Below are positions 45,001 through 56,387 of a DNA stretch of 64,000 nucleotides, one piece after another. The DNA lies in assembly GCA_036417435.1 (NCBI GenBank), contig CM070902.1, forward strand, positions 136,017,886-136,081,885. Reading direction: 5' to 3'. Position numbers and translations under genes: made by a program. This DNA is from Inia geoffrensis (Eukaryota > Chordata > Mammalia > Artiodactyla > Iniidae). Each line of letters begins with the position of its first letter. Position 1 is the stretch's first letter. The notes below the pieces were generated by a model that worked only from the letters and a program-made list of their open reading frames with translations, did no database searches and was not told the origin of the DNA.

Positions 45001-45857
45001 ATCACAGCAAGATCCTTTTTGACCCACCTCCTAGAGAAATGGAAATAAGAACAAAAATAAACAAATGAGACCTAATGAAACTTCAAAGCTTTTGCACAGC
45101 AAAGGAAACCATAAACAAGACCAAAAGACAGCCCTCAGAATGGGAAAAAATATTTGCAAATGAAGCAACTGACAAAGAATTAATTTCCAAAATTTACAAG
45201 CAGCTCACGCAGCTCAATAACAAGAAAACAAATAACCCAATTCAAAAATGGGCAAAAGACCTAAATAGACATTTCTCCAAAGAAGATAAACATACTGCCA
45301 ACAAACACATGAAAGAATGTTCAACATCATTAATCATTAGAGGGACACAAATCGAAACTACAATGAGATATCATCTCACACCAGTCAGAATGGCCATCAT
45401 CAAAAAATCTAGAAACTATAAATGCTGGAGAGGGTGTGGACAAAAGGGAACACTCTTGCACTGCTTGTGGGTATGTGAATTAGTACAGCCACTATGGAGA
45501 ACAGTATGGAGTTTCCTTAAAAAGCTCTAAATAGAACTACCATATGACCCAGCAATCCCACTACTGGGCATATACCCTGAGAAAACCATAATTCAACAAA
45601 AGTCATGTACCAAAATATTCATTGCAGCTCTATTTACAATAGCCTGGAGATAGAAACAACCTAAGTGTCCATCATTGGATGATTGGATAAAGAAGATGTG
45701 GCACATATATACAATGGTATATTACTCAGCCATAAAAAGAAACGAAATTGAGCTATTTGTGATGAGGTGGATAGACCTAGAGTCTGTCATGCAGAGTGAA
45801 GTAAGTCAGAAAGAGAAAGACAAATACCATATGCTAACACATATATATGTAATCTAA
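42051..45857 (+). pseudogene. L1 copy D ORF2p pseudogene, FADD box deleted
   Basis: The ATG at 42051 is followed by TAG at 42072. The endonuclease relic ends with SDHNSMKVD near 42746 (family catalytic His), and GDFN has lost a base near 42490. [17 protein letters not shown] near 43456-43500, TAG at 43648-43650 shared with copy [13 protein letters not shown] at 43847, [12 protein letters not shown] near 44030. A 25-nt deletion at 44156/44157 then removes the FADD box and shifts the frame. The C-terminal CX3CX7HX4C zinc-knuckle-like motif is complete (CWRGC...H...C, 45423-45480), and the MLTHIYVI end stops at 45855. The length of about 3.8 kb is that of a normal ORF2. Confidence 0.9.
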
Positions 45858-46135
45858 GAAAAAAAAATGTCATGAAGAACCTAGGGGTAAGACAGGAATG
45901 AAGACACAGATCTACTAGAGAATGGACTTGAGGATATGGGTAGGGGGAAGGGTAAGCTGTGACAAAGCGAGAGAAAGGCATGGACATATATACACTACCA
46001 AACGTAAGGTAGATAGCTAGTGGGAAGCAGCCGCATAGCACAGGGAGAGCAGTTCGGTGCTTTGTGACTGCCTGGAGGGGTGGAATCGGGAAGGTGGGAG
46101 GGAGGGAGACGCAAGAGGGAAGAGATATGGGAACA

Positions 46136-46157
46136 TATATATATATATATATATATA
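46136..46157. repeat. Short TA microsatellite in L1 copy D 3' UTR
   Basis: 'atatatatatat' run just before 'actgattcactttg'. Confidence 0.85.
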
Positions 46158-46271
46158 ACTGATTCACTTTGTTATAAAGCAGAAACTAACACACCATCGT
46201 AAAGCAATTATACTCCAATAAAGATGTAAAAAAATTAAAATTAATAAATAAATAAAAAAGAATATGTGATA

Positions 46272-47138
46272 ATTATTGCCAACATTTGTAACCATCCCAT
46301 TCTTCAGTTTATTCTTTCCGCATCTCTAAAATATCTTCATTCTAGAAGAAAATGCAGATTCTTAAGGATTAGAAAAAAGCAGCAAAATCAAATGACATTT
46401 TTTAATATTTGGAATAATTTTTGTGGAGTAAGTTATTGAAACTTTCCTGCTTGCAATGTCTTTTGAGAAGACTTGTCTTCTAGTTGAATATTCTAGTTAC
46501 ATGGTCATGTATCCAGGACAGGAGAAAGTACATTTGGTGTAAATAGGTTTTTTTCCTTTCCATTTTTCTTGAAATTCATTAGATTTGGTTAATATGGAAG
46601 TAAATGGTAAATTTATATCTTGCTCTATCAGTGGCACATCTGTGCTACAGTTTGCAGAAAGTAATAGCTGTGAATTTTTTCTTTTTTTCAGGCATTTGAA
46701 CAAATTTCTCCAAAATTTTATATAATGACACAGAATAATATTATTATAGTTCTATTCTAACAGGTCTGTTTTTCTTTAATCCTGACATCTATGATGAAAT
46801 AATAAAATAACTCAGTATTTTATCTTAAATTTTATAGCATTTCAAAATAATATTCATCTATAAGTTATTTAAATTTGAAAGCAGTTATATTTAAAATAAT
46901 GAAATAATCAGAGCAACCAAAAAAATGCTGTTATACTTGCCAAACTATTACAAAGAATCCCTACTATATCTACATAATGATATATATACCTAAGTTTTTA
47001 AATAGTAGTTTGTTTTATGCAAGCACTTGTATATTTAATTTTAAAACTCAGCAATGTAATTATCACACGGAATAAAAGAATATATGAGCTACAATATGAA
47101 ATATCAAATTTAGCCACTGTGCTAAAACAATGGAGGCT
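46272..47138. other. Unclassified AT-rich interval
   Basis: No gene or repeat recognised downstream of copy D's target duplication. Confidence 0.5.
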
Positions 47139-47146
47139 TTAAACAT

Positions 47147-47274
47147 TTTTTTTTTTTTTTTTTTTTTTGGCCGCACATCGTGGCTTGTAGAATCTTAGTT
47201 ACCTGACCTGGGATTGAACCCGGGCCACCAGAGTGAATGCACCGAGTCCTAGCCACTGCACCTCCATGGAATTT
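47147..47274 (-). mobile_element. Short CHR-type SINE, first of two in one target
   Basis: A T-run is followed by 'ggccgcacatcgtggcttg', 'gggattgaacccgggccac' and 'tccatggaatttcc'. It is a reverse-oriented tRNA-derived SINE of about 130 bp, from a different subfamily than its neighbour. It is bounded by 'taaacatttttt' on both sides (47140 and 47277). Confidence 0.85.
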
Positions 47275-47283
47275 CCTAAACAT

Positions 47284-47502
47284 TTTTTTTTTTTTTTTTT
47301 TTTTTTTTTTGCGGTACGCAGGCCTCTCACTGTTGTGGCCTCTCCCCTTGCGGAGCGCAGGCTCCGGATGTGCAGGCTCAGCGGCCATGGCTCACGGGCC
47401 CAGCCGCTCAGCGGCCTATGGGATCTCACGGACCCGGGCAGAAACCCGTGTCCCCTGCGTTGGCAGGTGGACTCTCAACCACTGCACCATCAGGGAAGCC
47501 CC
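47284..47502 (-). mobile_element. CHR-type SINE, second of two in one target
   Basis: T-run, then 'gcggtacgcaggcctctcac' through 'gcaccatcagggaagcccc'. 'taaacatttttt' at 47277 and again at 47503 flanks it. It is therefore inserted in, or next to, the target duplication of the SINE at 47147. Confidence 0.94.
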
Positions 47503-47514
47503 TAAACATTTTTT

Positions 47515-47814
47515 TTAAGATACAGTGATTAATATATTAACTTAAAATGTAATTCCTTTGTTCAGAAGCACAGGTCATTTAACATGTTGTTAGATCAACA
47601 ATGTCTTTTGATTATCAAGTGTGCATATATGTAATAAAATGTTAGCATAAGGCACTTCATTTCCATCTGTCTAAAAATGGTCATAACATGCTGATTTGTT
47701 ATAAAAAGTATTTTGTTGCTCTCATAATTTTTAGTGTTAGGAAACTATTAAAATCTTTTCAACTGAAAGCATTAGCAATGTGCACATTTTGAATTGCAAC
47801 TTCTAATGTAACAC
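47515..47814. other. Unclassified AT-rich interval
   Basis: No repeat or gene recognised. Confidence 0.5.
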
Positions 47815-49110
47815 TGAGTTTACATTCTAATGGGAGATTGGGGAAATAATACACAAATGAATAATCAAAACAGTAATATTACTATCAGTAATATTACTAA
47901 TACTATTACTATTAATCTTATAATATTAATATTTTAATTAATATTAAAATTCATAAACACATATGAATTTCAAAACACAATAAATAACATTGAGTATGTA
48001 CTAGAGTTTTATGGACACCATTATATTCTTTGGTCTAGGAAAAACTCTCTAAGGTAGTGATGTTTAAACTAAGAACTGAGTCATAAGAAGACACAGGAAG
48101 AAATAGCTGGTGCAAAAGTCCTTACGTGAGAATTATTTGGAATGTTTCAGAATCAGGAATGCGGTCAATGCAGCAAGAGCATAGTGAAAGAAGGGGTGAA
48201 GTAAGGGAGAGAGAAGGTACTAGGTGAAGCTCTTTGTCAGATAAGGCTTTAAATACCAAAGTGAGGAGATTGTATGCTCTTCTAAGATTGATGGGACATC
48301 ACTGGAGAATTATAAGCAGAAGTCTCCTGGTCAGGCATATATTTTGAAAGATAACTTTGGTTGCTCTGGTGTTGGTTAGATGGGGATACAGGAACAGAGG
48401 AAGCAAAGGAGATTACTGCAGTAGCTCAGATAAGGGGGGATTGTCTTGCATTAAGGCAGCAATATTGGAGAAATATAGAAGAGGAAAGATTTAGGGTAAT
48501 TTGAAGGTAGAGTGATAAGACATGTATATATTGATGTGGAAATAGGAAAAAAAATGATTACTAGTTTTGGGGCATGAACAACTGGGTACTTTGTGTGCTA
48601 TTGACCAAGGCCAGGAGTCTGGGGAAGAGTTGTTTGGGAATATGAAGAATGAAGAATTCTGTTTGGGTACTTTAATTTGGAAGGCTCTAAGACACAAGTA
48701 TGTGCAGATATTTTGAGTAGGCAGTTGTATATATGCATGAGAAATTCATGGGAAATATCAGAGAGAGATAAATTTTGAAGCTATTGGCATACAGGAGATA
48801 TTTGAAGCCACATGCCTTATAGGAGAGTGTTTAGATGTGCAAGGAAAGGACAAGGACACTGATTGACCTGAAATATTAGAGGTTGAAGAGAAGATGACAA
48901 ACTAGCACAGGAAATTTGAAAGGAGCAGGCAGGTTGGTAGAAAACAAGGAAGGTGGAGACAGGGAAGAAACAAGAAAAGAAAGTGTTTGAGGTAGTAGTC
49001 AGTGATCAATTCTGCTGAATGCTAATGAATGAGCAAGTGCGATCAGAGTTGGGATGGGACTATTGGATTTGGCAACATGACAATTTATATGTCCCTTTGA
49101 TTTAAGCAGT
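47815..49110 (-). repeat. Long L2 fossil, reverse orientation
   Basis: About 1.3 kb follows reverse-complemented L2 in order: 'gtttacattctaatggg' (3' end), 'cagataaggctttaaatacc', 'ctgcagtagctcagataagg', 'gagtaggcagttgtatatatg', the reverse-transcriptase palm at about 48780-48815, and 'gtgatcaattctgctgaatg'. On the minus strand the palm motif, YADD in the family, reads approximately YANS. No intact frame. Confidence 0.8.
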
Positions 49111-49223
49111 ATCTGTAGAGTGGTGAGAACAGAAATTCAGCTCAAGTGCTCTGTAGCTAGAGCTGGATTCTATACCATGGCCTCATTCCTGCAGATGAAT
49201 TTAATGTTTGGGTTAAAACAGAA

Positions 49224-49650
49224 CAATACTCCAAATCTCCCAATTTATCCCTCCCCACCCCCTGCCCTGCGACCATAAGTTGCTTTCTACATTCATGACT
49301 CTACTTCTGTTTTGTAACTAAGTTCATTTGTACCCTCTTTTTATTTTATTTTTTTTAGATTTCACATATAAGCAATATCATATGATATTTGCCTTTCTGT
49401 GATTGATATATACACACTACTATATATAAAATAGATAACTAATAAGAACCTGCTGTATAGCACAGGGAACTCTACTCAATACTCTATAATGGCCTATATG
49501 GGAAAAGAATCTAAAAAAAAAAAAAGGAGTGAATATATGTATAACTTATTCATTTTGCTGTACACCTGAAATTAACACATTGTATATCAACTATACTCCA
49601 ATTAAAAATTTTTAAAATAAAAAAATATAAATTAAAAAAAGGGAGAGAGA
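49224..49650. mobile_element. 5'-inverted (twin-primed) L1 3' end
   Basis: The left part (about 49224-49403) is the reverse complement of the L1 3' UTR just upstream of the right part (about 49404-49620), which is in forward orientation ('tacacactactatatataaa', 'cctgctgtatagcacaggg', 'ctatactccaattaaaaa'). The right part begins where the inverted part stops in the element's normal order. This is the classic product of twin-primed reverse transcription. An A-rich tail follows. Confidence 0.82.
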
Positions 49651-50289
49651 ATAGTATTTTACTATGATAATTGGAAAGAGGATGTTGAGGAGGAACCAAC
49701 TTGCCCTCAGTCACTACATAAAGTTTATTTTTGTGTCCCAGTGGGGTAAAGTAATGATATAACCGCTGTTATTATGAAATCCATAAAACAGTGAGTTTTT
49801 GTTGTCCACTGTCCCCCACATATTGCCAGAGGCTAAGACTATTAAGTAGAGATCAGTGGTTGAGCCCAGGTTCTGATAATTTTATTAGGCATAGAAGCCT
49901 TACAGGGCACACCAAGTTCTGTCTGTTAGTGCAGGTTTAGGTTTTATTGGGACCAGGGTAATAAGCCAATGTCCAATATTGTCTCATATCCAATAACATC
50001 TCTCAAAATGAAATAGATTACAAACTTATTAGTACTGTTCTTTTAAAGTTATATCAACTCCAAAACCCCATGCCCATTTTGCCCATCATGACCTATTATC
50101 TCCTGGCACTATACCTGTTCTTCTCTAGTTTTCACTGCAATTTTGGGTCTAGGAGCCTGCAGTTATATTACCCTGTTTCCCTTGTCTTGTCTTCTGCAAA
50201 CAGAAGTCCCTAGTAAGCAGTCAGAGGGGGGAAGAGAGAAGAAGGGTTTATTCCTTCTTCTGTATTTCTAGGAATATTTCTGGAAAGGG
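49651..50289. other. Unclassified interval
   Basis: No gene or repeat recognised. Confidence 0.5.
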
Positions 50290-50590
50290 GTTGTAGACCT
50301 TCACCAATTCTAGACTTGACCATGGGGGCTCTCCTCCTTGGTTTCAGCACCAAATGTCCTAGTCCCACTTGTATGCTCAGGAAACATCATATCTTCTCTT
50401 TTGTTTCCATAGACCTAAGAGTCATAAGCAATCTTCCTGCATTACTATTATCTGGGTTGCTTCTCCATTCCCATTTTGCTCTCTCAGCTTTTTCAACATC
50501 CGTGTCACAAATTTCCTGTATCCCATTCCCTCCATTTGAAATACATAATTGGTTTCTGTTTTCCTGACTGGATCCTGACTAATACCCTGG
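50290..50590 (+). repeat. Possible old LTR end
   Basis: 'ggtttctgttttcctgactg' followed by 'gatcctgactaatacc' (50550-50585) is a typical 3' end of an old ERVL/MaLR-class LTR. Upstream limits are not clear. Confidence 0.4.
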
Positions 50591-51194
50591 TGAACAGGGG
50601 CCTCTTCAGCATTCCAGGCCAAAATATAGAGGATACTAACAGATTGCTAAACAGCTTCTCAGAGTTGATATTAATGACACTGTCAAGGAAAGGCCACTCT
50701 TTGGGCAGAAAGTAGAGAACAAAATTCACTGCCTAGTAAATGAGTCAGCAGAACGGTGCTTGTGAAATTTCTGATTTAGGTCTCTGACCAAGTCATGTTG
50801 CTCTACAAGTCCATGGATTTGTCCAAGGTCTCTAAGTATTGAACAGCTGTCATTCCCAAACAACTGGAAAAATTACCATCTAAATCCTGATGACTGGTGT
50901 AGACCACCGTTCCCTACTGACAAGCTTGCTCTCATGCTGGAACTGTAAGGAGGGACAGTGAATGAGGAAGCATGTCTTCCCTTGGAATGCAGACATACAG
51001 ACCATTAAGCAGCACCCAGGACTGGCATACTTCTCTGTGGGAGGATAACAGGTGGGGAATCCACACTTTCCATTATCTTCTGCTGGGCTTGGCCTCATGA
51101 GTTTCCTTTATTCCTTACAGAAAGACTGTTCCTCAGTCTGTTCCATTTGATGTTTTGCTATCTATCCTGAACAAATGAAGACCTAGACAGGACC
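50591..51194. other. Unclassified interval
   Basis: No gene recognised. It may continue old retroviral sequence beyond the LTR-like end at 50590. Confidence 0.4.
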
Positions 51195-51910
51195 AAATTC
51201 ACATGACTGGCATGCTCAAAATCATTAATAATTAGAGATATGAAATTCTAATTACAATAAGGTATCACTTTAAACCTATAGGACTAGCAAACATTAGAAA
51301 GCTTGATAATGCTGTGCTGGTGGGATGTGGGTATACAACAACTATTGTGTGTGGATAGTAAGAGCAGTGTGAGAGTAACTAGTCAAATTAAGCAGACATG
51401 TACTCCATAACCTTTGGGCATTTATCCCTGAGAAATGTTCACACAGATCCTTCAGAGGGCACATATAAGTACAGTTATTCTGGTGTCATTTGAGATAGCA
51501 GGGAGAAGCATCATCTAGAGTTCCATACAGGATAGCAGAGAGGCAAAATGCAGTGCAAGCACATCATGGGTTATTGTCCAGCAATTAAATAAAACAGGTT
51601 AGATGTGCACATGGCAGTATGGAAGGATCTTAGATACACTGAGCTCCGGGAAATTTTTATTTATATAACTATATAACATGACACTATTTATTTAAATAAA
51701 AATATGTATGCACACAACATAATATACATTTTGCAAAAAACATACAAAGAAAAATATATTTAATAAACATAGTGGTGGTCAAAGTGGGCAAAGTAGGTAG
51801 CAAAAAGGTAAAAATACATAAAGAAATAGAATGGTCTTGCATGGCCATAAAATGACATTGTACCTTGAACAAGAGAGTATGATTAATTCAATCTCATACA
51901 ATTACATTTC
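51195..51910 (+). repeat. Old L1 / HAL1-like ORF2 3' part
   Basis: Order of blocks: 'atgctcaaaatcattaataa', 'aataaggtatcactttaaac', 'gctgtgctggtgggatgtgg', 'gggcatttatccctgagaaa', 'gggttattgtccagcaatta' and 'catggcagtatggaaggatc'. This matches the C-terminal ORF2 region and 3' end of old L1M/HAL1 elements, strongly diverged. Confidence 0.6.
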
Positions 51911-51919
51911 CAAACAAAA

Positions 51920-52097
51920 GTAAGCACACAATCATAAATGAACATGTATTATAAACAGCTACTACACAATCTGCAATTGGTCAAATTTACAAATGCAGGT
52001 CCACAAATATGGAGGGCCAATTATAAAGTTATACATGGAGTTTTGACTGTGTGGTGGTCAGCACCCCGACCCCTGCATTGTTCAAGAGTCAGCTGTA
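51920..52097. repeat. Fragment of a small Tigger-group DNA element
   Basis: 'ccacaaatatggagggcc', 'aattataaagttatacatgg' and the terminus 'ttgttcaagagtcagctgta' match one half of a well-known TA-inserting mammalian DNA element whose ends read TTGTTCAAGGGTCAACTGTA. Only the right half is clear. Confidence 0.6.
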
Positions 52098-52584
52098 TAT
52101 GTTAATTTATTTCAAAATCTAGCTTAAATACATTTCCAGAAAAATATTTTTTAAATGTTAAAACTCAAGAATAAATATAAAATTAGAATGGTCAATGAAA
52201 TTGAACAAAAGAAAGTATTCACCAAACACCATCATGTCCCTAACCTGTATGTTCAGACAATTTCAGAGGTGAATTTTACCAACTTCTAAGAAATAATTTC
52301 TAATACACGTGTTCCAACAAAAAAATAAAACAGCAAAACTTCCCAGCTCATTTCATGAGGTTTATATGACCTCAATTTCTAAAATAGATAGAAGCAATAA
52401 TTGAAAATAATGAAAATATTGAATTTTAAAATCTATAATTTTGTTACCAGTTCTAATTTTCTGTATGATGGCTTGTATTACTCCATCACAGTCCACAAGA
52501 TACTGATTAGGGAAATAATTGAAGCTTTCTCAATAGTCTAATACTTCATAAAACATTCCATGTGTGCTTAAAAAGAGCAATAAT
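52098..52584. other. Unclassified AT-rich interval
   Basis: No gene or repeat recognised. Confidence 0.45.
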
Positions 52585-52837
52585 TATCTGTTTTTTAGGT
52601 GTAGATGTCTAACAAAGTCTAAATAGTTCAAATTTGTTTATTATATCTCTGCTTATTTTTTGTCTGATTGATCCTCAGTTTTAGAGTGGGATGGACTAAA
52701 ATCTCCAGGTATAATTGTTTTACCTATTTTTTTCTTCCTTTCTGCAGTAGTTGTTTTATGGTTTTGGAAATATATCATTAGGTGCACATCTGTTTATGAT
52801 TGTTATGTCTTCCTCTTCTGTTATTCTTTTACCAGAA
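52585..52837 (-). repeat. Old L1M ORF2 fragment, reverse orientation
   Basis: 'gggatggactaaaatctcc', 'tttcttcctttctgcagtag' and 'tgttatgtcttcctcttctg' follow reverse-complemented L1 endonuclease sequence. It is cut by the Tigger element inserted at 52840. Confidence 0.55.
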
Positions 52838-52839
52838 TA

Positions 52840-53320
52840 CAAGCATACCTCAGAGATATTGCAAATTCAGTCCCAGACCACTGTGATAAAGCTAATATCA
52901 CAATAAAGAGAGTCACATGAATTTTTTTGTTTCCCAGTTCATATAAGAGTTATGTTTACCTTATACTATAGTTTAATAAGTGTGAATAACATTATGTCTA
53001 AAAATGAATGTACATACTTTAATTTAAAAATACTTTATTGCTAAAAAGTGCTAACCAGCATCTGAACCTTCAGCAAATTATAGTAGAAATTAAACAGATC
53101 ACAGATCACCATAACAAATATAATAATGATAATGAAATAATAATGAAAAAGTTTGAAATATTGTGAGAATTACCAAAAATGTGACACAGAGACACACAGT
53201 GAGAAAATGTTGCTGCAAAAAATGGCACCAATAAACTTAATACCGCAAACCTTCAATTTGTTAAAAATGAAATATTTGCAAAGCACAATAAAGCAAAGTG
53301 CAAAAAATTAAGCCTACTTG
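52840..53320. mobile_element. Internally deleted Tigger1-like element (MITE form), 481 bp
   Basis: It starts 'caagcatacctcagagatat' and ends 'aagcctacttg', imperfect inverted ends of a Tigger1 (pogo-like) transposon. TA lies directly outside on both sides (52838-52839 and 53321-53322), the expected target duplication. Only the two ends of the roughly 2.4-kb family element remain ('tacttcattgctaaaaagtg'-like left arm to about 53090, 'gatcacagatcaccataac' right arm from 53097). The transposase gene is absent, so it moved, if at all, with enzyme supplied elsewhere. Confidence 0.9.
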
Positions 53321-53322
53321 TA

Positions 53323-55499
53323 TAAAATTCTTTGTATTGAGGCAAAATAAGTTGCTATTATAGATAATCCACAGCACAACAATGATTCTACATAATAAAA
53401 AAAAAAATTTCTTCCTCACACAAAGAACAATCAGCTCCAGGGAGGATGGTGTGTTCCATATGGTCAGACAGGGACCTGGGCTGACAGAGGAAATGCTCCA
53501 TCCAACACATAGCCCTCCAGCTGCCTTGGGAATCAATAGTAACCAATATGTGGGTACAGAAGAATCACGTACTTTTATTGGCAAGGCCTAGAAGTGGCAT
53601 ACTTCCACCCATTTTCCCTTGGCCAAAATATAAACACAGGGAAATGCTTAACTCCAAAGAAAGTTCTGGGAAAGGTAGCTGTGCATATGCCTCACATTTA
53701 AATGACAATATGGATGATTAAAAATTATAGATCAAAGTTGATTTATTTAAATATTTAAAAAATATTGCTTTGTTATCTTCCTGTCATCAAAGTTACTGTT
53801 AAGAAGTCTCAAATAGATCTGATTCTTATTTCTTTATAGGAAGATTTTAGAACTTTTTGATGTCCTTATATTTCATTAAAAATTCTATTTTATCTTTTTA
53901 CTATATTCTTATTTTCCATATGTTGTTAGTTCTGCTTTTCTTCTCCATATCTCTTAGCTATCCTTTTATATTTCATTTCCCTTTTCCTTTTCATGCTCTC
54001 AGGAAGATTTCTTCAAAATAGTCTACAAGTGCACTAATTGATTTCTCTACTATTTTCATCCTGCTATTCATCTTAAACTATTATAACTTTTATTTTTCAA
54101 AATTAACATTTCTACTTTTTTCTATTTATGATTTCATCCTATTAAATATTACTAATATTCATCATTTTAAGAGCATTTATCATGACTGTTTTAAATGTTT
54201 GTCTATTTTAATAACTGTTTCTTGTGATATTCATTGTTGATTTTGCTTTCTTTGCTGAAAAGATTGTTCTTCTAAGAGTCTAGTCATGTTGGCTTGTAAG
54301 TTCATATTCTCTTAGAATGTCTTCCTGCTCTGACTTTTAATATGTATTGGGGAAAAGCCAAAGGCCTGTAAGTACTTGTCATCTCTGTGAGTTTAAGGAA
54401 AGGGCAGGAAGGAACACCAGTGCACACAGCTACAGAGTCACTAGGTGGACCATTAGATCTGAAGGATTCACCTTTAAAATCATGTTAGATAGGAGCAGCC
54501 TTAGAAGAGGTCATCTCTTTGGAGTGATGTGAACCCTGCTGTTTGGAGAAGAGAGGAGGAAAATAGTGAATGCCTGAGGGTAGCTAGCCTGCCTACCCTG
54601 TTTACACCAGCTCCCTGCCCAGACGATTTTTGAACTACTCTTGAATTCTGTTTGATATTCATCTGTTTCCTCAAGACCAAGCAGTCTAGGCTTGAGGGAA
54701 TTTCTGTGGCGATGCGGCAGGCAATAACTGTCTAAGGCAACGTGGAGAGAAGAAGAAAACATAATACATCTCCAGTATAGTCTCTCAAAGATGGGCCCAG
54801 GTGCTCTTAGCCAGAGGTAGATGCTTCCTGCACCACCATTCCTCTTTACTCTTTCTGAGATGCTTTCAGTCTATATGGAGCTCTCATAGGTGTTATTTTT
54901 TTCAGATCTTTGATTCCTTCTATTTTCTGTAGTTTCTCCAGGGCTGAATCAAGGGAAGGAGTAAGAAAAAAATCTAAATCTGATTGTTCTTTGATTTTAA
55001 TTATGTTTATGATAAAAGTCTCAAATTGTAATGCAATCAAATATTTTGTTCTTTTAATTTTAAATTCTTCCATACTTTTTTTCTCCCTTCATTTCAACCC
55101 ATTTGAGAGATATAACAGAGTGCATTAATAATCCTTCCAGGCATTGGTTCTCAGAATGAGAATAGGACAGAGGACCTTCCTAAGGGCTCATATGACTCTT
55201 GCATGGGTGTGTGTGTGTGTGTGTTTGTGTGTGTGTAAAAGTTCATATTTAATTTTCCTATTTTGATTAAGAAGGTTGCATCCTATCTACTCCCCAAGGG
55301 AATCTGAAAATCACTAGTATTGAAAGTTCTTCCCTGTCTCAGGGCTTGAGTTAAATGTAATGTGGCTAAACTGAGTTATACAGAATGTGTACACAGATCC
55401 TGAGAAAGTCACACAGGTAATAAAAAAAAAAGAAGAAGATACATGAAAGAAAAAATAAAAGAAGAGTGTTCAATAGGAAGATTAAAAGATGACAAAGTT
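53323..55499. other. Unclassified interval, partly T-rich
   Basis: 53700-54330 is T-rich and may be an old reverse-oriented L1M 3' region, but I cannot align it. An ATG frame of 75 codons on the minus strand (54846-55073) has ordinary protein-like composition but no family I recognise. A (GT)n tract lies at 55206-55236. Confidence 0.45.
55206..55236 (+). repeat. (GT)n microsatellite
   Basis: GT repeats with one TT interruption. Confidence 0.92.
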
Positions 55500-56370
55500 C
55501 AAGAGATTTTGAGAGGCTACTACCACATGCCAGGCCTATTGTGGTCACTCTGAGCATGTGTGGGGTGGAGGAGAGTAGAGATGAAGAAACAGGTTCCTTT
55601 TCTTGAAGCACATATCATCTAGGCTGGAGGAGACATGAAATGAAGAGAACAAGTCAACAGTGTATAATTATCTGCCAAAAAAGTGGTGTAGACCACAAGG
55701 GCTAAAATGGAGTGCTTCCATGTAGTTAGGAAAGGTATAAAGGAAGATCCTAGAACAGATTTTGATATGGATATGATAGATGTGGAGTGAGGGAGAAATG
55801 TTTCAGTTAGGGATGTGTGTGTGTATGTATATGTGTGTCTACTGTTAGAGATGTAAAGATTAAGATTTTAAAATAATGAATAACCTTATAAATTAAGCAG
55901 AAGTATTTGGCATTTAGTTTCGGAACAGTAGAGGGCTACTGAAGTTTCGTGAGTAAGGCACCAGTGTGAGAACAGTAGTATTTTCATCAGGTTGCAGAGT
56001 GCAGGATAAATTGTAAGAAAAGGTGGTGGAGAACAGGAAGGCCATGTAAGAAGTTATTTTTGGCAACACAGATGTGGAGTAATATGAGCCTAGACAAGGG
56101 AAATATTATTGAAGTAGGAAAAAAAGGACAGAAAAAATTTTAATACACTGAAGTTAGCAATAAAATGAATTGTGGTTATATGTGAAGAAAAAATAAGAGG
56201 CAGTGATCATTTTACCAAAAGAATATAGAGATTATGATCAGAAAATAGTGTTTGGTGAGGAATGATTTCATTCATTCAAATAAAAGAATGGCTTTTAAAC
56301 TGTGATTTGTAAATTGTTATAGTTCCTTAGAAGCTGAAATTTCACAGTTTCTGGGAGTCATAGAACATCA
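55500..56370 (-). repeat. L2 fossil, reverse orientation
   Basis: 'ggctggaggagacatgaaatg', 'cagtagagggctactgaag', 'ggaaggccatgtaagaag' followed by 'ttatttttggcaac' fit the order of reverse L2. Divergence is high. The same fossil may continue at 57080-57470 beyond the SINE. Confidence 0.5.
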
Positions 56371-56387
56371 TTTAAAAATTAACTCTT

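Larger units (their letters stand above)
39457..46257 (+). mobile_element. L1 copy D: full-length LINE-1 with exact 14-bp target duplication, inactivated
   Basis: The duplication aagaatatgtgata is exact at 39443-39456 and 46258-46271, so both boundaries are certain. The order is 5' UTR (about 1.65 kb, with an expanded pyrimidine repeat), ORF1 (41103), ORF2 (42051) and a 3' UTR with TA repeat and the end 'ccaataaagatgt' plus A-rich tail. ORF1 carries one early TGA, and ORF2 has several stops and a 25-nt deletion removing the RT catalytic box. Judging by its frames it is the least decayed copy here, but it is not active. Confidence 0.97.

Noticed and set aside
39457..46257. Considered whether L1 copy D could be active
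   Set aside because: ORF1 has TGA at 41508, ORF2 has TAG at 42072 and further stops, and the FADD box is deleted.
54846..55073. 75-codon minus-strand frame with protein-like composition
   Set aside because: It has an ATG, but I recognise no family and see no splice context. Chance frames of this size are expected in AT-rich DNA.
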